A stretch of 64,000 nt of DNA from Enterococcus hermanniensis (GCF_001885945.1 NZ_JXKQ01000003.1:124001-188000); one strand, 5' to 3'; shown: positions 33,444 to 42,343, counted from the first letter of the stretch. Notes: generated by a model not told the origin, from the letters alone. Translations and numbers: made by a program.

Positions 33444-34598
33444 CTACGCTTCATTTAAACCAGTGATCAAATTAATATAGGTTTGAACACCTAGTAATAA
33501 ATTCACTTCATCAAATTTCATTTTCCCGCTATGTAACGGATATGTATAACCCTTTTCTTCATCGCGGATACCTAAGAAGAAAAACATCCCAGGAATTTCT
33601 TGCTGATACCAAGAAAAATCCTCAGCAATCAAATACGGTGGTGTTTCAACATAATAATCGCCCGCCACTTTTTCTAACACATGAACCATCTCAGGATCAT
33701 TATCCACGACTCGATACATATGATTGAATTCAACGATTGCTTCACAACCATAGCCTTTAGCAATCTCTCCTGCGACTAATTCTACGCGACGAACGACCTC
33801 ATCATAAACTCGATCATCGAACGCTCGCATCGTACCATGAAGAACGACTTCTTTGGCCACGATATTCATCGCCTCTCCACCATGAATCGTCCCAAATGTC
33901 AAAACAACATTGTCTAATGGACTGATATTTCTCGCTAAAATACTGTTTAAACCAGTGATGACACCGCCAGCCGCCACGATAGCATCTTCACCTAGTTGCG
34001 GTTGTGCTCCATGGGTACTAACTCCTTTGATCGTGATCGTCACTTCAGCGTTTCGAGCCATCATAGCTCCAGGGCGACAAGAAATTTTTCCTACAGGAAG
34101 ATCTGGGAATACATGCAGACCAACGATTTGTTCAACGCCTAGTTTTTGTAAAATGCCGTCTTTCATAATTAATTCCGCACCGCCAGGGCCTTCTTCTGCT
34201 GGTTGGAAAACAAAGACAAGTGTTCCTTGGATTTTTTCCGGATACTGGTGCAGATACGCAAGAAAGCCTAAGACTGTAGCCATATGTCCATCGTGACCAC
34301 AGGCATGCATTTTTCCTGGCGTTTTTGAGGCAAAATCATACCCGGTTTGTTCTTCTACCGGCAATGCATCGATATCGGTTCTAAAAGCTAACGTCTTTCC
34401 GGGTTTACTACCACGCAAAACAGCTATTGTTCCTGTACCTAGTACTTCATACGTTTCTGTTATCCCAAATAAAACTAATTTTTCACGGATATAGGCGGCT
34501 GTTTGGTATTCTTTTAATCCTAGCTCAGGGATTTGATGCAATTCACGCCGCATTCTCGTCACTAATTCTTCTAATCCTTTGACTTCTGAATCGATCAT
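33444..34598 (-). CDS. N-acetyldiaminopimelate deacetylase (M20 amidohydrolase)
   Basis: 384 residues of the M20D metallopeptidase family. The metal site is visible in HACGHDGHMATVLG, QPAEEGPGG, and HVFPDLPVG, plus the late AEDFSWY. Its place beside lysA and dapF, divergent from dapA-dapB-dapH, and the acetyltransferase type of DapH indicate the acetylated branch of lysine synthesis, where it removes the acetyl group from N-acetyl-LL-diaminopimelate (B. subtilis YkuR type). It is the first gene of the minus-strand operon. Confidence 0.92.
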   Translation of the reverse strand: MIDSEVKGLEELVTRMRRELHQIPELGLKEYQTAAYIREKLVLFGITETYEVLGTGTIAVLRGSKPGKTLAFRTDIDALPVEEQTGYDFASKTPGKMHACGHDGHMATVLGFLAYLHQYPEKIQGTLVFVFQPAEEGPGGAELIMKDGILQKLGVEQIVGLHVFPDLPVGKISCRPGAMMARNAEVTITIKGVSTHGAQPQLGEDAIVAAGGVITGLNSILARNISPLDNVVLTFGTIHGGEAMNIVAKEVVLHGTMRAFDDRVYDEVVRRVELVAGEIAKGYGCEAIVEFNHMYRVVDNDPEMVHVLEKVAGDYYVETPPYLIAEDFSWYQQEIPGMFFFLGIRDEEKGYTYPLHSGKMKFDEVNLLLGVQTYINLITGLNEA

Positions 34599-34730
34599 TT
34601 ATACCACTCATTTCTTATCTATATTCTGATAATAGTGTTCTTTAGATTAAAATCTAATTGATAGTTTCTCATATTATAGTACAGAAACCTGTCATGGTCA
34701 TTAATTTATTGCGATTATCTTTCTACAAAT

Positions 34731-34788
34731 ATAAGAGTAAATTTATGTATTCGTTTTCTTTTTATACTTGCGCCTAAATTACTCTTAT
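34731..34788. repeat. Interrupted inverted repeat between the two dap operons
   Basis: ATAAGAGTAAATTTA (34731-34745) and TAAATTACTCTTAT (34775-34788) can pair with one bulged base around a 29-nt loop. It lies in the divergent region. It may be an operator or upstream RNA structure; no lysine riboswitch consensus was seen. Confidence 0.45.
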
Positions 34789-34823
34789 AAATAAGATAAA
34801 GTAAAAATATCATGAGATTTGCA

Positions 34824-34852
34824 TTGGCTTTCATTAACAGTTGCGCTATAAT
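34824..34852 (+). promoter_or_regulatory. dapA promoter
   Basis: TTGGCT (34824-34829), 17-nt spacer, TATAAT (34847-34852). The predicted leader is about 55 nt. Confidence 0.65.
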
Positions 34853-34914
34853 TCTAATATTAAAGACCTTTTTAGTGTTTTTTAAAATAATTATGAATGA
34901 AGGAGTTGATTTCC

Positions 34915-35799
34915 TTGAGTATATTCGAAGGATCTGGTGTCGCTTTAGTTACCCCTATGAAAGCAGATGGTGCGGTGGATTATAAGAAGTTGGATGAACT
35001 AGTTGAATGGCAAATCAGCGAAGGAACCGACGCAATCATCGCTTGCGGAACGACTGGTGAAGCCTCTACTCTTTCCAATGATGAACATCTTTCTGTGATT
35101 GAGGCAGTAGTTAAAAAAGTTGCTGGTCGTATTCCTGTTATTGCAGGTTCGGGGGTAAATGATACTCGTCATGCGATCGAATTATCCACTGGTGCAGAGC
35201 GTGTTGGGGCAAATGCGCTATTAGTTGTCACCCCTTATTATAATAAAGCTTCTGAAGAAGGATTATTTTTACACTATCAAGCCATTGCCAAAAGTGTCGA
35301 ACTTCCAATTATTTTATATTCAGTCGCATCACGGACAAATATGAATCTCACACCGCAAATGGTTAAACGATTAGCTGAGATCCAAAATATTGTTGGTATC
35401 AAAGAAGCCAGCGGAGATATCTCACAAATCGCCGAAATCGCTCAACGAATGCCTGCTGATTTTGCCATTTATTCTGGTAATGATGATCAAGTCCTACCCA
35501 TCATGGCCTTAGGCGGACATGGATCTATTTCAACGATTGCAAATATCGCGCCAAGACAAACACACGAATTGACAGCTGCAGCTTTAACTGGTGATTTTGC
35601 AAAAGCAAAAACACTTCAATTAGCACAAATCCAGTTGATTCACGCACTTTTCTGTGAAGTCAACCCGATTCCAGTCAAAACAGCGGTTAGTTTGCTTGGA
35701 AAATTTGATGTTCATTTTAGATTGCCACTTTCACCAGCCAAAGTAGAAACGATTGAACGGTTGAAAAAAGAAATGGCTGCCTACGGATTGGAGGTTTAA
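34915..35799 (+). CDS. dapA: 4-hydroxy-tetrahydrodipicolinate synthase
   Basis: 294-residue TIM-barrel aldolase that condenses pyruvate and aspartate semialdehyde. The Schiff-base lysine is in GIKEASGD, the tyrosine in VVTPYYNK, the threonines in ACGTTGEA, and the Arg in SRTN (SRTG in most homologues). The preferred start is TTG at 34915, nine bases after AAGGAG; the ATG at 34897 contains the ribosome binding site itself. First gene of the dapA-dapB-dapH operon. Confidence 0.95.
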   Translation: MSIFEGSGVALVTPMKADGAVDYKKLDELVEWQISEGTDAIIACGTTGEASTLSNDEHLSVIEAVVKKVAGRIPVIAGSGVNDTRHAIELSTGAERVGANALLVVTPYYNKASEEGLFLHYQAIAKSVELPIILYSVASRTNMNLTPQMVKRLAEIQNIVGIKEASGDISQIAEIAQRMPADFAIYSGNDDQVLPIMALGGHGSISTIANIAPRQTHELTAAALTGDFAKAKTLQLAQIQLIHALFCEVNPIPVKTAVSLLGKFDVHFRLPLSPAKVETIERLKKEMAAYGLEV

Positions 35800-35800
35800 T

Positions 35801-36556
35801 ATGTTAAACGTAATCTTAAGCGGTGCTAACGGAAGAATGGGGAAAGTATTGCAAGCGTTGATTGCCCAACAAGCTGAGATGCAAGTTGTTGCGGGGATTG
35901 ATCGTGAAGCTTTTGAGGCAGACTTTCCTACTTATCAAGCAATTTCTGATTGTCGTGAAGCGGCGGATGTCGTGATTGATTTTTCTCATTACAGTGCAGT
36001 ACCAGCTGTTTTAACGTATTGTATCAAGCATCAGTTGCCAGTCGTAATCGCAACGACCGGTTTGACTGATGAAGTAAAGACGCAATTACTTTCTGCCAGC
36101 AAAGAAACAGCTGTCTTCTTTTCAGCTAACATGTCGATTGGAATCAATCTTCTAGCTAAAGCAATTCGTGAAATTACCCCCTTATTAGAAGATGAATTCA
36201 ATATCGAAATCGTGGAGAAGCATCATAATCAGAAGAAAGATGCACCTAGTGGAACGGCCCTTTTATTAGCCGACGCTGTGAATGACGCTGTTAAAACACC
36301 CAAAACCTATATTTATGGTCGGCATGGTAACGATTTAGAAAATCCTTTGGCTGAGTTAGGGATCCATGCCGTTCGCGGTGGCACGATTCCCGGTGAACAT
36401 ACTGTGATTTATGCTGGTCCTGATGAAGTGCTCGAATTAAATCACTTGGCGTTGTCTCGGAATATTTTTGCTAGCGGCGCAGTCAAAGCAGCAAAATATA
36501 TCAGTCAAAAAACGATTGGTTTATTCGATATGGAAAAGCTGATCGATGAAAAGTAA
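35801..36556 (+). CDS. dapB: 4-hydroxy-tetrahydrodipicolinate reductase
   Basis: 251 residues. The nucleotide-binding start SGANGRMGKVLQAL and the substrate site EKHHNQKKDAPSGTALLLA with catalytic His-His and Lys are clear, as is the C-terminal LELNHLALSR. It starts 1 base after dapA. Reduces the DapA product with NAD(P)H. Length is normal. Confidence 0.96.
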   Translation: MLNVILSGANGRMGKVLQALIAQQAEMQVVAGIDREAFEADFPTYQAISDCREAADVVIDFSHYSAVPAVLTYCIKHQLPVVIATTGLTDEVKTQLLSASKETAVFFSANMSIGINLLAKAIREITPLLEDEFNIEIVEKHHNQKKDAPSGTALLLADAVNDAVKTPKTYIYGRHGNDLENPLAELGIHAVRGGTIPGEHTVIYAGPDEVLELNHLALSRNIFASGAVKAAKYISQKTIGLFDMEKLIDEK

Positions 36557-36617
36557 TCAATAATCATTTTTAAATAGATAAAGTAATTTGCTATTAAGAT
36601 AAGATAGGAGAAATTTT

Positions 36618-37319
36618 ATGACGTTAACAGATCCATATGAGATTGCAAAATATATTAAAGATGCTGAAAAAACAACGCCCGTCAAAGCCTATGTACAAGG
36701 CGCTCTGACCAATGTAAAAAAAGAAAACGTTCAATTTTTTGGTCAAGGGGATTCTTGGATCCTTATTGGTGAAAGCCAAGCGATCACTGAACTATTAGAT
36801 GAACAACAAACAAAAATCAGTGCTGTCCATCTAGAAAACGATCGCCGTAACTCTGCGATTCCAATGCTGGATATTACAAGTATCAATGCGCGAATTGAAC
36901 CCGGCGCGATGATTCGCGATCGAGTATCTATCGGTGACAAAGCGGTAATCATGATGGGCGCAGTGATCAACATCGGTGCCTCGATTGGCGAAGAAACAAT
37001 GATCGATATGGGGGCGATTCTTGGTGCCCGCGCAACAGTTGGAAAACGCGCACATATTGGGGCTGGTTCAGTCTTAGCTGGGGTTTTAGAGCCACCAAGT
37101 GCTTCCCCTGTCATTGTAGAAGATAATGTTTTGATTGGTGCAAATGCCGTCGTTTTAGAAGGAGTCCATATCGGCAAAGATGCTGTTGTAGCTGCAGGGG
37201 CGATCGTGACTAAAGATGTCCCGGCAGGTGCTGTTGTAGCTGGTGCTCCGGCAAAAATTATCAAAACCAAAGCTGAAGTAGATCCTGGGAAAACAGAGTT
37301 TTTAGACGATTTACGTTAA
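36618..37319 (+). CDS. dapH: Tetrahydrodipicolinate N-acetyltransferase
   Basis: 233 residues. A short N-terminal domain is followed from about residue 85 by left-handed beta-helix hexapeptide repeats ([54 protein letters not shown]). This is the acetyl-CoA-dependent type of the enzyme, matched by the deacetylase in the divergent operon. The aminotransferase that acts between them is not in the window. AGGAG precedes the ATG, and a terminator follows the stop. Confidence 0.95.
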   Translation: MTLTDPYEIAKYIKDAEKTTPVKAYVQGALTNVKKENVQFFGQGDSWILIGESQAITELLDEQQTKISAVHLENDRRNSAIPMLDITSINARIEPGAMIRDRVSIGDKAVIMMGAVINIGASIGEETMIDMGAILGARATVGKRAHIGAGSVLAGVLEPPSASPVIVEDNVLIGANAVVLEGVHIGKDAVVAAGAIVTKDVPAGAVVAGAPAKIIKTKAEVDPGKTEFLDDLR

Positions 37320-37356
37320 AAAAGCGGCGAAGAGATGCTTCTCTCCGCCTTTTTTG
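37320..37356 (+). terminator. Terminator of dapA operon
   Basis: GC-rich imperfect hairpin (AAAAGCGG...CCGCCTTTTTT) right after the dapH stop. Confidence 0.8.
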
Positions 37357-37385
37357 CGTATTTTTACTGCACTTTGCGGGAAATA

Positions 37386-37394
37386 TGCTATAAT
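37386..37394 (+). promoter_or_regulatory. Extended -10 promoter of the 211-residue protein gene
   Basis: TGC-TATAAT (37386-37394) forms an extended -10 box; the -35 region is poor. Confidence 0.55.
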
Positions 37395-37439
37395 ACAAAC
37401 GGAAAGAAACTCTATAAAGAAAGCGACTGAATTATTCTC

Positions 37440-38075
37440 GTGAATTTAAAAAGTATCAAGAAATCTATCAAAACTCGTAACAAACAAATCAGCAGAGCAT
37501 TCGCACAAGTAGAAGAGACTCTAGCGAACCACATCCACAGCGATGTTAAAATTTATTTTGATAAAGTTGAAACTTATCGCATTCATTTGGATGAAAAGAC
37601 TCCCGATGGCCAAGCTCGTCAAATCGTAAGTGCTGAAGATGATCATTCATTTAAAAATTTAGTTGATAGCTATTTACAAAAACCTGAAACAGAAACATTA
37701 AATCAACTAACAAACAGCCTATACAATTTATGGTCTGAAAGCTTTAAAGATTCAACTGCTGTTTCTGAAACAGATCAAGCGACTGAATTAGCCCAAGATA
37801 TCTTAGCAGATGTCGTGAAAGAACCTACAGCATCTGGTGTTTCTGCTGAACAAGCTGAAGCGTTGAATCAAGCATTAAAGTCGAAAGCTAACTATTCTGC
37901 TGAATGGTCTGATGCAGATCAATCAATCGAAGTCTTTTACAACCCGCCTAAAAAAGAGCGCCAATTATTAGCGACTGTCGCGGCTGACCAAACCATTACT
38001 TACATGGATGCTTTAGCAACCAAACGCGTAATGAAAAAAGAATTACCAGATATGATTGCATCTGTCTTAGCATAA
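37440..38075 (+). CDS. Conserved-looking cytosolic protein of unknown function
   Basis: 211 residues starting at GTG, with its own extended -10 promoter and terminator. No signal peptide or membrane helix. It is rich in Ala, Glu, Lys and Gln and probably largely helical; the N terminus is strongly basic (MNLKSIKKSIKTRNKQISRA) and the second part has an acidic segment (TDQATELAQDILADVVKEP). I do not recognise a family. No plausible Shine-Dalgarno sequence stands before the GTG (AAAGAAAG is the closest), so the start is uncertain. Confidence 0.7.
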   Translation: MNLKSIKKSIKTRNKQISRAFAQVEETLANHIHSDVKIYFDKVETYRIHLDEKTPDGQARQIVSAEDDHSFKNLVDSYLQKPETETLNQLTNSLYNLWSESFKDSTAVSETDQATELAQDILADVVKEPTASGVSAEQAEALNQALKSKANYSAEWSDADQSIEVFYNPPKKERQLLATVAADQTITYMDALATKRVMKKELPDMIASVLA

Positions 38076-38077
38076 TA

Positions 38078-38114
38078 AAAAACCCACTACCTTCAAAGGT
38101 AGTGGGTTTTTTAT
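38078..38114. terminator. Bidirectional intrinsic terminator
   Basis: AAAACCCACTACCTT / AAGGTAGTGGGTTTT hairpin with A- and T-runs. It ends inside the last codons of the convergent tetR gene. Confidence 0.9.
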
Positions 38115-38647
38115 TTGAGAATACCGTAAAAAAATAACTGAATCGAGGCCTGCAGATTTTCTTTGCGATTTTCTATCGGTGAATCCAGATACGCAGAAAT
38201 CAAGATAAATAATTGGCGCACCGCAAAATCCGTATCTACAGTCGAACGTACTGTTGACTCTTGCTGAAATAAATCAATAAATGGCTGTTTATACGAACGT
38301 TCCCATAAAACAAATAATTTTTTTGACGTTTCAGGACGCAAGACATGCTGGATATCATGCATCATCATGAATAAACTAAATGGATGTCTTGCTTGTAGGT
38401 AAAAAGCCATCGCCATTATTTTTTCTTCGAATCTATCTTCACTAGTCCCGATTTCAAACAAGTTTTTTCGGACTTCTTTGGCTAAACGTTGCATTACTTG
38501 ATAATAAATCGTTTCTTTATTTTTAAAATGATAATAGATATTTGGCTGAGTGATTCCTAAAATACTGGCGATTTGTCGTGTCGAGGTATCATTATAGCCT
38601 TGCTTCATAAATAATTCTTCTGCGACATCTAAGATTTCTTCATACAT
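38111..38647 (-). CDS. TetR-family regulator, FhtR/HrtR-like
   Basis: 178 residues: helix-turn-helix STRQIASILGITQPNIYYHF and a helical sensor domain with HPFSLFMMMHDIQH, rich in Met and His. It is the last gene of a permease-ATPase-tetR operon that has the composition of the haem-efflux systems HrtBA with HrtR (Lactococcus) or FhtR (Enterococcus faecalis), where the TetR protein senses haem. A 14-bp palindrome precedes the operon. Haem sensing is inference from the set of genes. Confidence 0.82.
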   Translation of the reverse strand: MYEEILDVAEELFMKQGYNDTSTRQIASILGITQPNIYYHFKNKETIYYQVMQRLAKEVRKNLFEIGTSEDRFEEKIMAMAFYLQARHPFSLFMMMHDIQHVLRPETSKKLFVLWERSYKQPFIDLFQQESTVRSTVDTDFAVRQLFILISAYLDSPIENRKENLQASIQLFFYGILK

Positions 38648-38678
38648 GGCATTGCCTCATTCTAATTTGATAACTTTA

Positions 38679-39380
38679 TTATACAACCGTTTCCGTCTTC
38701 TCTGCTCGATTGATTTCTTTTTCTGTCAACCGCCCATCTCTCATTTCCAGTACTCGATCACAGTATTTCACTAAACGAGTATCGTGAGTCACCATGATCG
38801 TCGCTTTATTTTTTTCTTTGGTTTCTTTAGCTAAGATCTTAACGACTTCATAGGCCTTTTCAGAATCCAGACTAGCTGTCGGCTCATCTGCTAAAATAAT
38901 CGTTGGATCATGGTACAATGCTCGAGCGATTGCTACACGTTGCCGTTCACCGCCAGAAAGCTCTTCGGGATACTTATTTTCTAAGCGATCAATCGCCAAC
39001 TGCTTGAAAAGCTCAGTAGCTTTTCCGGTATTTTCTTGTTTGCTGACTTTATCTACCAGTGTTAATTGTTTTTTGACTGTAAGAAAAGGCACTAGATTTG
39101 ACGCTTGAAGAATAAAGCCTATCTCTTTAAAGCGTCGTTTTGCCCGTTCCTTTTCCTTTTTCCCGCTGAAATCTTCATCGTTGATCCGGACTTCTCCTGA
39201 AGTGGGCGACTGCAGTCCACCTGCAATCGTCAAAAAGGTACTTTTACCAGAGCCTGACGGGCCAATAATTGCTACAAATTCTCCTTTTTCCACCGAAAAA
39301 TTGGTTTCTTTTAATGCTTCGATTGTTGTATCTCCATCTTTAAAATCTTTTTTGACTTGTTTAAATTCAATGGCACTCAT
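38679..39380 (-). CDS. hrtA: ABC transporter ATP-binding protein, HrtA-like
   Basis: 233 residues of the MacB/LolD ATPase group: Walker [10 protein letters not shown], signature [15 protein letters not shown], Walker [13 protein letters not shown], switch VTHDTRL. It pairs with the FtsX-like permease upstream and the TetR gene downstream. In HrtBA systems this ATPase drives removal of excess haem from the membrane. AGGAGG precedes the ATG. Confidence 0.85.
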   Translation of the reverse strand: MSAIEFKQVKKDFKDGDTTIEALKETNFSVEKGEFVAIIGPSGSGKSTFLTIAGGLQSPTSGEVRINDEDFSGKKEKERAKRRFKEIGFILQASNLVPFLTVKKQLTLVDKVSKQENTGKATELFKQLAIDRLENKYPEELSGGERQRVAIARALYHDPTIILADEPTASLDSEKAYEVVKILAKETKEKNKATIMVTHDTRLVKYCDRVLEMRDGRLTEKEINRAEKTETVV

Positions 39381-39443
39381 TTTACCCCTCCTAACTTATT
39401 TTATGTCTCTACCCATCGTAAAGCTAAATTTTTATCCAAAGAA

Positions 39444-40505
39444 CTAGCCAATCGCTTTTAAAGGATCGATTTTGACAATTGTACGAACTGAGAAAAAGGC
39501 GCCAATTAATGCCACCGCAATCATTAGTAAGCTGATGGCAATAAAGAATAAACTATTGACTTGGAAAGGCACTGCGTCGGGTAATACGAAAGCAGTCCCT
39601 ACTGTGGCTACTAAGCCAATCACTACTCCGACAGTTGCTAATAAAAAAGTTTGGGCAATAACTGAAATAGCGATATAGCGACTAGAAATCCCTTGTGCTT
39701 TCATCACTCCAAAAATTTCTGATTTTTGCATCGTTAACACATAAATAAAAATTCCGATGACGATCGCTGCAATCACAATTAAAAAACCGATCATAAAACC
39801 AAAAGTCAGAACTTGCGCACTATACCCTGGTAATTCATTGATAAAGTTTTTGATGCTCGTTTTTTCCAGATCTTTTGGAACCGAATCGACTACACCCTTG
39901 GTTACGATTGCATTGATTCGCGTGTTTTCACTAGTACCTTGGGTTTCAAACCGAATTTCTTGATAGGCACCCAAAGTAGTATATAAAACGGGTGCTACAT
40001 TAAATTTTGCATTATCCGTAAAGCCAACAATTTTCAAAGTTTTATCATTACCGGCCATTTTAACGGTTTCTCCTAACTTTAAGCTATATTGTTCTTTCAA
40101 AGAAAGATCCGCAACAGCTTCCCCATCAGAGTCAAACATTTTTCCGCTAGTAATTTTAGGGGCCAAAAATTGATCTTTATCGATACCAAAAAAACTGACA
40201 TCAATTTTTTCCCCATTGTCTCCTTTGATGACCCCAGCCGTTTGGGCTAGATAGGCTTTTTGATCCGCTTTCACTTTATCAAATGTTTTCAATGGAATCA
40301 TCGACATATTTAAATTATCGTTGGCTTCCTCTGCTAGAAGAATCGTGTCTGCATTCCATTTATCTACCGCAGTCCGATTGTCTTGCGCTAAGCCATACGC
40401 TAAACCAGTCAAAAAGAAGACCAGATAAGCGATCAAAAACATTACTCCCATTACTAATGTGTACCGTAATTTAGAATGTCGAATCTCATTAATTGCTAAA
40501 AACAT
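39444..40505 (-). CDS. hrtB: FtsX-like ABC permease, HrtB-like
   Basis: 353 residues. One N-terminal helix (about 16-38), an extracellular domain of about 190 residues, and three C-terminal helices (about 233-260, 285-310, 320-345), the MacB/DevC topology. The N-terminal sequence FLAINEIRHSKLRYTLVMG and FFLTGLAYGLAQ is close to what I remember of lactococcal HrtB. First gene of the operon and preceded by AGGAGG and the palindrome at 40521-40534. Haem as the cargo is inferred. Confidence 0.83.
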   Translation of the reverse strand: MFLAINEIRHSKLRYTLVMGVMFLIAYLVFFLTGLAYGLAQDNRTAVDKWNADTILLAEEANDNLNMSMIPLKTFDKVKADQKAYLAQTAGVIKGDNGEKIDVSFFGIDKDQFLAPKITSGKMFDSDGEAVADLSLKEQYSLKLGETVKMAGNDKTLKIVGFTDNAKFNVAPVLYTTLGAYQEIRFETQGTSENTRINAIVTKGVVDSVPKDLEKTSIKNFINELPGYSAQVLTFGFMIGFLIVIAAIVIGIFIYVLTMQKSEIFGVMKAQGISSRYIAISVIAQTFLLATVGVVIGLVATVGTAFVLPDAVPFQVNSLFFIAISLLMIAVALIGAFFSVRTIVKIDPLKAIG

Positions 40506-40520
40506 ACTTTTCCCTCCTAC

Positions 40521-40534
40521 TTATCACTTGATAA
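40521..40534. promoter_or_regulatory. Palindromic operator candidate for the TetR/FhtR-like protein
   Basis: TTATCACTTGATAA has perfect 6-bp arms around CT and lies 16 bp upstream of the hrtB-like start. Its arms and length resemble the operator I recall for E. faecalis FhtR. Confidence 0.6.
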
Positions 40535-40608
40535 AATTACCGTAACACGTTTATTTCCTATTTGTTACTAAAATGCTTGCGGTGTCCTTCACAGAGTTAT
40601 GATCGGCA

Positions 40609-40646
40609 AATTTTCAAAAAAAAAAAAGCCATTGAAAATTCAATGA
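40609..40646 (-). terminator. Terminator overlapping the end of the pnuC-family gene
   Basis: CATTGAA / TTCAATG hairpin followed on the minus strand by about twelve T residues; it includes the last codons of the gene. Confidence 0.78.
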
Positions 40647-41383
40647 CTTAAATGATAATATTCTTCTTCCATCGCTTGCATCCGTTCACGTTCTTTCTTG
40701 TTGTACCAAGGTGAAACAGTGAAAGCTAAGACGTCGTTAATCAAATAAACGGAGCTATTTACAAACATTGCTAGACTAGCTGAACCATGTCTGAACGAAA
40801 TATACCATAATACCATTTGGGCTAAACCTGAAGCTAACCACCAATAGTATTGATTGTTGTAACGTAAGAAGCTGATCACTCCGGCAGTCAAACTGATTGA
40901 AAAGGCGATCGCATCGATCCAAGGTCTTGGATCATCAGTAAAGCGTTGAATCAAGGTCCCAGAAATAAAATAAACGATGATCGTGCTGACAATTGCGATC
41001 ACCCAGACTTTCCCGGTAAATTTACGTATTTTTGCAGCCATATTATAATTCCATTCTTTGCTCAATAACACCGGAATATCTAACGTGATCATATAGGCAA
41101 TCTGCTCACCAATACTCAAATAATTTTTGGCTGAAAAACCAACATAGATAAAACAAATAGCTGAAATGATACCTAGAACACCATTGACTGATTTAGCGGC
41201 GTTGATCGATAAAATACATAGTACGCCTAAAGTAGTTCCGATAAACGTTACGACTGTTAAAAAAGTTATGGGCTGATTGACAAGCGTCATAATTTGACAA
41301 CCTAAACTAAAAAAGAATAAGTAATAATTTTGTTGCGGCCATCCTTTTAATTGATGGAATAAAAACTTGAAATAATTTAACAT
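40640..41383 (-). CDS. pnuC: PnuC-family vitamin/nucleoside transporter
   Basis: 247 residues, seven predicted helices, of the PnuC facilitator family. FLRYNNQYYWWLASGLAQMV and NSSVYLINDVLAF match the Trp/Asn-rich core. PnuC members carry nicotinamide riboside, but related PnuN proteins are proposed to carry deoxynucleosides when next to a deoxynucleoside kinase, as here. Such transporters work by metabolic trapping through phosphorylation. Substrate is therefore undecided between nicotinamide riboside and deoxynucleoside. It follows the kinase gene after 47 nt. Confidence 0.88.
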   Translation of the reverse strand: MLNYFKFLFHQLKGWPQQNYYLFFFSLGCQIMTLVNQPITFLTVVTFIGTTLGVLCILSINAAKSVNGVLGIISAICFIYVGFSAKNYLSIGEQIAYMITLDIPVLLSKEWNYNMAAKIRKFTGKVWVIAIVSTIIVYFISGTLIQRFTDDPRPWIDAIAFSISLTAGVISFLRYNNQYYWWLASGLAQMVLWYISFRHGSASLAMFVNSSVYLINDVLAFTVSPWYNKKERERMQAMEEEYYHLSH

Positions 41384-41430
41384 GATTGGCTCCTTCTATA
41401 AAACAGTCGTTCTTTATTGATTAAAAAAAT

Positions 41431-42126
41431 TTAAAAAATGCCTTTTTCAAGTGGATTTGAAGAATAATATTTAGGATATCCATTTTCTAGTGTACTCATT
41501 TGATGCATTTTCTCTTTAATTTCAGCGATCACGATCTCCGCAGCTGTGGGATCTGCCACAAAATCATACCGATCACCATCGAGTTGGATTTTAGGACATA
41601 AATCAAAATGATCATACCATTCTTGATAACGCTGATTGACTAATCGATAATACTCATACAATTCTGGATTGGTTGAAATTTGTTCATAATCACGGCCACG
41701 CTTTTCAATTCGCTCCAACATCACTTCGAAAGAGATATTGATATGGATCAGTAAATCCGGTCGTTTTTTAGGCGCTACCTTTTCCAATTCTTTTAACATC
41801 GTATCTAACAAATGATCATACTGGAAAACTTCGTCTTGACTGACTCTTTTAAGATCCGCATTTAAATGAAAAAGCAGACTATCTTCATAAATCGTTCGAT
41901 CCAAGACATTGTTTGCTTGTTGCAAGGCATCTTTCATTGCTAAAAATCGCTTGTTTAGAAAAAATATTTGTGACAAATACGTATATTTTTCTGGATTCGA
42001 GTAAAACAACGGCAAGATTTCATTATCATCAACATTTTCATAAAAAGGCCTTGAGTTCATTTCCTGGGATAGCATGTCTGTGAGACTACTTTTCCCAGCA
42101 CCGATCGTTCCCGCTATCAGTAACAT
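41431..42126 (-). CDS. Deoxynucleoside kinase
   Basis: 231 residues of the dCK/dGK-type kinase family: P-loop AGTIGAGKSSL, DRTIYEDSLLFH (the catalytic Glu/Asp-Arg signature), and ERIEKRGRDYEQ lid. The product phosphorylates deoxynucleosides for salvage. A NrdR-box-like sequence lies about 126 bp upstream, and a PnuC-family transporter follows in the same operon; both fit dNTP metabolism. An alternative is phosphorylation of nicotinamide riboside, for which there is no direct sign. Confidence 0.9.
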   Translation of the reverse strand: MLLIAGTIGAGKSSLTDMLSQEMNSRPFYENVDDNEILPLFYSNPEKYTYLSQIFFLNKRFLAMKDALQQANNVLDRTIYEDSLLFHLNADLKRVSQDEVFQYDHLLDTMLKELEKVAPKKRPDLLIHINISFEVMLERIEKRGRDYEQISTNPELYEYYRLVNQRYQEWYDHFDLCPKIQLDGDRYDFVADPTAAEIVIAEIKEKMHQMSTLENGYPKYYSSNPLEKGIF

Positions 42127-42251
42127 TGTTTCATCTATCCTTTCTTAATAAATTTAAAAATACCTAGTAGATCCTTGATAATAGTACGTCTAAATTTTTG
42201 TAAAGTAAAGACTAGATTTTGTGTTTTTTTAATGGTATATAGAAAATGCAT

Positions 42252-42265
42252 ACAACATATAGTGT
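42252..42265 (-). promoter_or_regulatory. NrdR-box-like sequence
   Basis: On the minus strand ACACTATATGTTGT resembles the NrdR consensus acaCwAtATaTwGtGt. NrdR usually needs two boxes about 31 bp apart; a convincing second one was not seen. Confidence 0.3.
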
Positions 42266-42302
42266 AATTGCTTTCTATAAAATGTATGTGCTTTCTTCGC
42301 AA

Positions 42303-42340
42303 AAAAACCTTTTCCTCTGAAAACTAAGGAAAAGGTTTTT
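42303..42340 (-). terminator. Terminator of the decarboxylase operon
   Basis: AAAACCTTTTCCT / AGGAAAAGGTTTT hairpin with T-run on the minus strand, just after the lpdD-like stop. Confidence 0.85.
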
Positions 42341-42343
42341 ATT

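Noticed and set aside
32135-33454. lysA start at 33454
   Set aside because: This ATG lies within the end of the deacetylase gene without a site of its own; ATG 33433 follows AGGAGG.
34599-34914. Lysine riboswitch upstream of dapA or the deacetylase gene
   Set aside because: The GC-bearing conserved L-box core and a terminator/antiterminator pair were not found in this AT-rich region; only an interrupted inverted repeat is present.
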